Shown piece by piece: positions 5,145-7,337 of a DNA stretch of 7,337 nt (position 1 is the stretch's first letter; the number at the start of each line of letters is the position of its first letter). The translations under genes and the position numbers were made by a program. Under the pieces are notes generated by a model. The model saw only the letters and a program-made list of their open reading frames with translations, was not told the DNA's origin and ran no database searches. The DNA comes from Bacillota bacterium (GTDB taxonomy: Bacteria; Bacillota; Clostridia; Acetivibrionales; DSM-1351): NCBI GenBank assembly GCA_023397905.1, contig JAEWSZ010000158.1, forward strand, positions 1 to 7,337. Direction: 5' to 3'.

Positions 5145-6794
5145 TCATTCACCCGGCAGTTCCATCTCCATTTCTACACCGCCATCAAAGGTGACCCGGA
5201 TGCGGTCGGCGGATAAAACCACCACCTTGGCGATGATCGCCCTGACCACATCGTCACGATACTCTTTAACGCTCAGGTCGAGCTGCTCCATGATGGCCAG
5301 CAGTTCGCCTATTCTGGCCTTGGTATTTTGCGTGATCAGTGTTTGCTGCTTGTGTTTGCCCAGCTGCTCCTGCAGCGACTTGATCTCGGTGGAGATTTCT
5401 TCAAACTTGGCATCGAAATAATCTGCACTGGCACTGGACTTGGAGCTGAGTTCCACCAAATCCATCATCACGCTCTGCAGTTCCGCAATGCGGTTTTGGA
5501 TGGCACCCTCATTGAAGCTGTCACCCTCCTGCGTACCCAAGGCAAGCTGCAGACCGGCTCGGAGGGTTTCCATGACATCCAGTTTATCATTATCCAAACA
5601 ATTCAGGGCGGCCACGATGGCAGTGTGAAGTCTGCTTTCCTCAAGGGTGGGGGACTCCTTGCAGTATTTCGTGCCGTATTCCAAGCGGTTGATGCACCGC
5701 CAGACCACCTTTTTCTTGCCGCCCCTCGCCCACGTGACCCTGCGGTACTGAGTTCCGCAGTCACCGCAGCTGAGAAGCTCGGTCAGCGCATACTTGCTGC
5801 TGTATTTTCCTCTCTCTGTTTTCACAGCCTTTTGCGCTACCTTGCGTTTTCCGGCTCTCCGGGCGATTTCTTCCTGCACCAGATTGAATAAATCCCTTGA
5901 AATAATCGGCTCATGGTTTCCAGTTACATAATACTGCGGGATTTCACCGTTGTTTTTTCGGGTTTCCTTGGTAATGCAATCCACCACATAGGTTTTCTGC
6001 AGCAGGGCATCGCCGATGTAGCGCTCATTTCGGAGCATATACTGGAGAACACCCGGCGACCACTTCTCTTTGCCGGTGGGAGATGGGATACCGTCCGCTT
6101 CCAGCGACTTTTTGATTTTGCTGATGCTGGCTCCGGCATAATAGCTGCGAAATATTCGCTTGACCATTTCCGCTTCCTCCGGCACAACCTTGGGCTGGCC
6201 ATCCTCACCTTTTTCGTAACCCAGCAGGCGTTTATACTGAAACGGCACATTGCCGTTCTTGAAGCTCTGGCGCTTGCCCCATGTCACATTGCGGCTGATG
6301 GACTCGCTCTCGGCCTGTGCAAAGCCGCTGAGAAAGCACAGCGCCATTTCGCTGGCCATCTGCATGGTGTTGATGCCCTCTTTTTCAAAGATGATCGGGA
6401 TGCCCTTGGCTTTGAGCTTGCGGATGTAGGTGATGGCATCCAGCGTGTTCCTCGAAAATCGGGAGACCGATTTGGTCAGCACCATGTCAATCTTGCCCTT
6501 TTCACAGAGCGCCATGAGCTTGAGAAACTCGTCACGCTTTTTGGTGCTGGTGCCGGTGATGCCCTCGTCAGCAAATATCCCGGCCAGCTCCCAATCCTTG
6601 TTTTGGGATATTTTGTCGGTGTAATAAGCAATCTGCGCAGCGTAGCTGGACTGTTGTTCTTCCTGCTCGGTGCTGACCCGGCAGTAGGCCGCCACACGCA
6701 GCTTTTTCTTTCTGGTGCTGGCTTTGCCCACCAGCACATTGGCAGGAATCAGATCCACCCGCTTCTGCATAGGGGCGATGGTTTGTGTCTGCAT
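5145..6794 (-). CDS. Large serine recombinase (site-specific integrase/resolvase family)
   Basis: The 549-aa enzyme integrates or excises a mobile element through a serine-linked DNA intermediate. The catalytic N-terminal domain begins at about residue 32: AAYCRVSTEQ (35-44) places Arg39 and nucleophile Ser41, and KSVSRFSRN (108-116) holds the conserved arginines Arg112 and Arg115. A 'Recombinase' domain with KRLLGYEKG and WSPGVLQYMLRNERYIGDAL (245-264) follows, then a zinc ribbon (Cys343, Cys346, Cys367, Cys378). A coiled-coil-prone stretch lies at about 430-480, as expected for large serine recombinases. The length is normal and all visible key residues are present, so it is probably active. 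The ATG is 5 nt after the stop of the preceding recombinase, with GGAAAGGAG located inside that gene's end. Its GC content is clearly higher than that of the ABC-3C genes downstream, suggesting a separate origin for the cargo. Confidence 0.95.
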   Translation of the reverse strand: MQTQTIAPMQKRVDLIPANVLVGKASTRKKKLRVAAYCRVSTEQEEQQSSYAAQIAYYTDKISQNKDWELAGIFADEGITGTSTKKRDEFLKLMALCEKGKIDMVLTKSVSRFSRNTLDAITYIRKLKAKGIPIIFEKEGINTMQMASEMALCFLSGFAQAESESISRNVTWGKRQSFKNGNVPFQYKRLLGYEKGEDGQPKVVPEEAEMVKRIFRSYYAGASISKIKKSLEADGIPSPTGKEKWSPGVLQYMLRNERYIGDALLQKTYVVDCITKETRKNNGEIPQYYVTGNHEPIISRDLFNLVQEEIARRAGKRKVAQKAVKTERGKYSSKYALTELLSCGDCGTQYRRVTWARGGKKKVVWRCINRLEYGTKYCKESPTLEESRLHTAIVAALNCLDNDKLDVMETLRAGLQLALGTQEGDSFNEGAIQNRIAELQSVMMDLVELSSKSSASADYFDAKFEEISTEIKSLQEQLGKHKQQTLITQNTKARIGELLAIMEQLDLSVKEYRDDVVRAIIAKVVVLSADRIRVTFDGGVEMEMELPGE

Positions 6795-6799
6795 ATCGG

Positions 6800-7337
6800 T
6801 TACTCCTTTCCTGCCCCGTAGTGGACGAGTATTTGATTGTTCATGCGAAGGGTTAGGCCGCCATCGGGTTCGATGAGAACCTGTTTGATGGTGGCCTCAA
6901 AAAGCCGGGGAGAAAAAGCCTCCAGCGGCTGTTCCTGCTCAAATACCGACCTCAAATGGCGGGTTAAGTATTCCGGCTCCCGGTCAGGGCAAGTATCGTA
7001 TTTTGCGGCGGCGCAGCTGAAAATCAGCAGCTTGATGTAGTCGCTGTCCACCTCGCTTTTTTCCAATTCCCGGTTGATCTGATTCTCTGTCCGGGTGGCA
7101 TCCAGAGAATGGGGATGCTGTGGCGTTGGGGAAGGCTCCAGCAGACTCGGATCGGCGATGATGATATTCAAAGCCGCCGTTACGCTGTCCAGCAGGATTT
7201 GGTCGGAGATGCGCTTTGGTGTTATGCGCCCCTCGGCGGAGCAGCACCACGCTTCATACTTCTTGCTTCTGCCATCCCTTTTGTATTTGCCTCCACAAGC
7301 CGCACAAATCGCTTTTCTGCGGATGATATCCAGTTCA
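6800..7337 (-). CDS. Serine recombinase-type protein, C-terminal part (5' end beyond window)
   Basis: The frame is open from the right edge and ends with TAA at 6802-6800, giving 178 visible residues. It shows a zinc-ribbon-like pair, CAACGGKYKR near the start and YEAWCCSAEG 15 or so residues on, followed by a helical region with EINREL-like charged stretches and an ending (LRMNNQILVHYGAGKE) that forms the usual terminal beta-hairpin of these recombinases. The cysteines and layout match the part downstream of the catalytic domain in large serine recombinases; the catalytic part is outside the window. No start lies inside the window that would make a sensible complete protein: the TTG at 7171 and nearby starts would cut off the zinc ribbon. 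The gene is coupled to the complete recombinase that follows, so the two form a tandem pair, as seen in many Clostridia elements. Confidence 0.85.
   Translation of the reverse strand, partial: ELDIIRRKAICAACGGKYKRDGRSKKYEAWCCSAEGRITPKRISDQILLDSVTAALNIIIADPSLLEPSPTPQHPHSLDATRTENQINRELEKSEVDSDYIKLLIFSCAAAKYDTCPDREPEYLTRHLRSVFEQEQPLEAFSPRLFEATIKQVLIEPDGGLTLRMNNQILVHYGAGKE

Noticed and set aside
4930..5148. Reading frame of 72 codons starting MKMALEAATKLAVF just after the recombinase
   Set aside because: Its first codons are the recombinase terminator stem and U-tract, it runs through the HTH promoter, and it overlaps the HTH gene in another frame.
5328..5891. 187-codon plus-strand frame opposite the recombinase C-terminus
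   Set aside because: Also antisense to the well-supported recombinase, with no promoter or binding site and no recognisable protein features.
5913..6821. 302-codon open frame on the plus strand opposite the recombinase
   Set aside because: Antisense shadow of a GC-rich conserved gene; the composition (many H, L, A, G, F) and lack of a ribosome binding site fit an artefact.
1..7337. CRISPR array, tRNA, rRNA or IS element
   Set aside because: No regularly spaced direct repeats, no cloverleaf or rRNA-like segment, and no transposase coding sequence with terminal inverted repeats could be seen on either strand.

Overview
The window looks like part of an accessory region of a low-to-moderate GC Firmicute, most likely a gut-type Clostridia. 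The evidence is the strong AGGAGG-type ribosome binding sites, TTGnnn/TATAAT promoters, U-tailed terminators, and the pairing of large serine recombinases with a small MerR/Xis-like helix-turn-helix protein. Species cannot be named from the sequence alone. Every supported gene lies on the minus strand, so transcription runs from high to low coordinates.

Right part (7337 to about 5100): two serine recombinase genes in tandem. The upstream one enters from outside the window and only its C-terminal part is visible. The second is complete (549 aa), has an intact catalytic N-terminal domain and zinc ribbon, and starts 5 nt after the first one stops. A hairpin terminator follows it. These genes mark an integrative mobile element.

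Middle (about 5030 to 1040): a short promoter-driven gene for a 59-aa HTH protein, then an AT-rich three-gene operon. The operon encodes (i) a 395-aa protein with a nuclease-like N-terminus and a helical C-terminus, (ii) a roughly 162-aa middle component, and (iii) a 638-aa DUF3732-type SMC/Rad50-like ABC ATPase with a CPxC zinc-hook motif. The order and domain content match the ABC three-component (ABC-3C) class of predicted conflict/defence systems. The three genes are translationally coupled and end at a perfect 17-bp stem that should terminate transcription in both directions. A perfect 7-bp inverted repeat sits at the operon promoter and is a candidate operator. This operon is the most interesting content of the window. 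It is best read as defence cargo of the recombinase-bearing element.

Left part (about 1040 to 1): a 100-bp segment of 66% GC in AT-rich surroundings, with mutually exclusive hairpins and a possible 30-aa reading frame; a pyridoxamine-phosphate-oxidase-fold (general stress protein 26-like) gene with its own promoter; and the start of a small DUF6442-like membrane protein gene. That last gene has a near-consensus promoter flanked by two copies of a 16-bp palindromic repeat, a good candidate for repressor control. The boundary between the element and the host chromosome may lie in the 720-1040 interval, but no attachment site can be identified.
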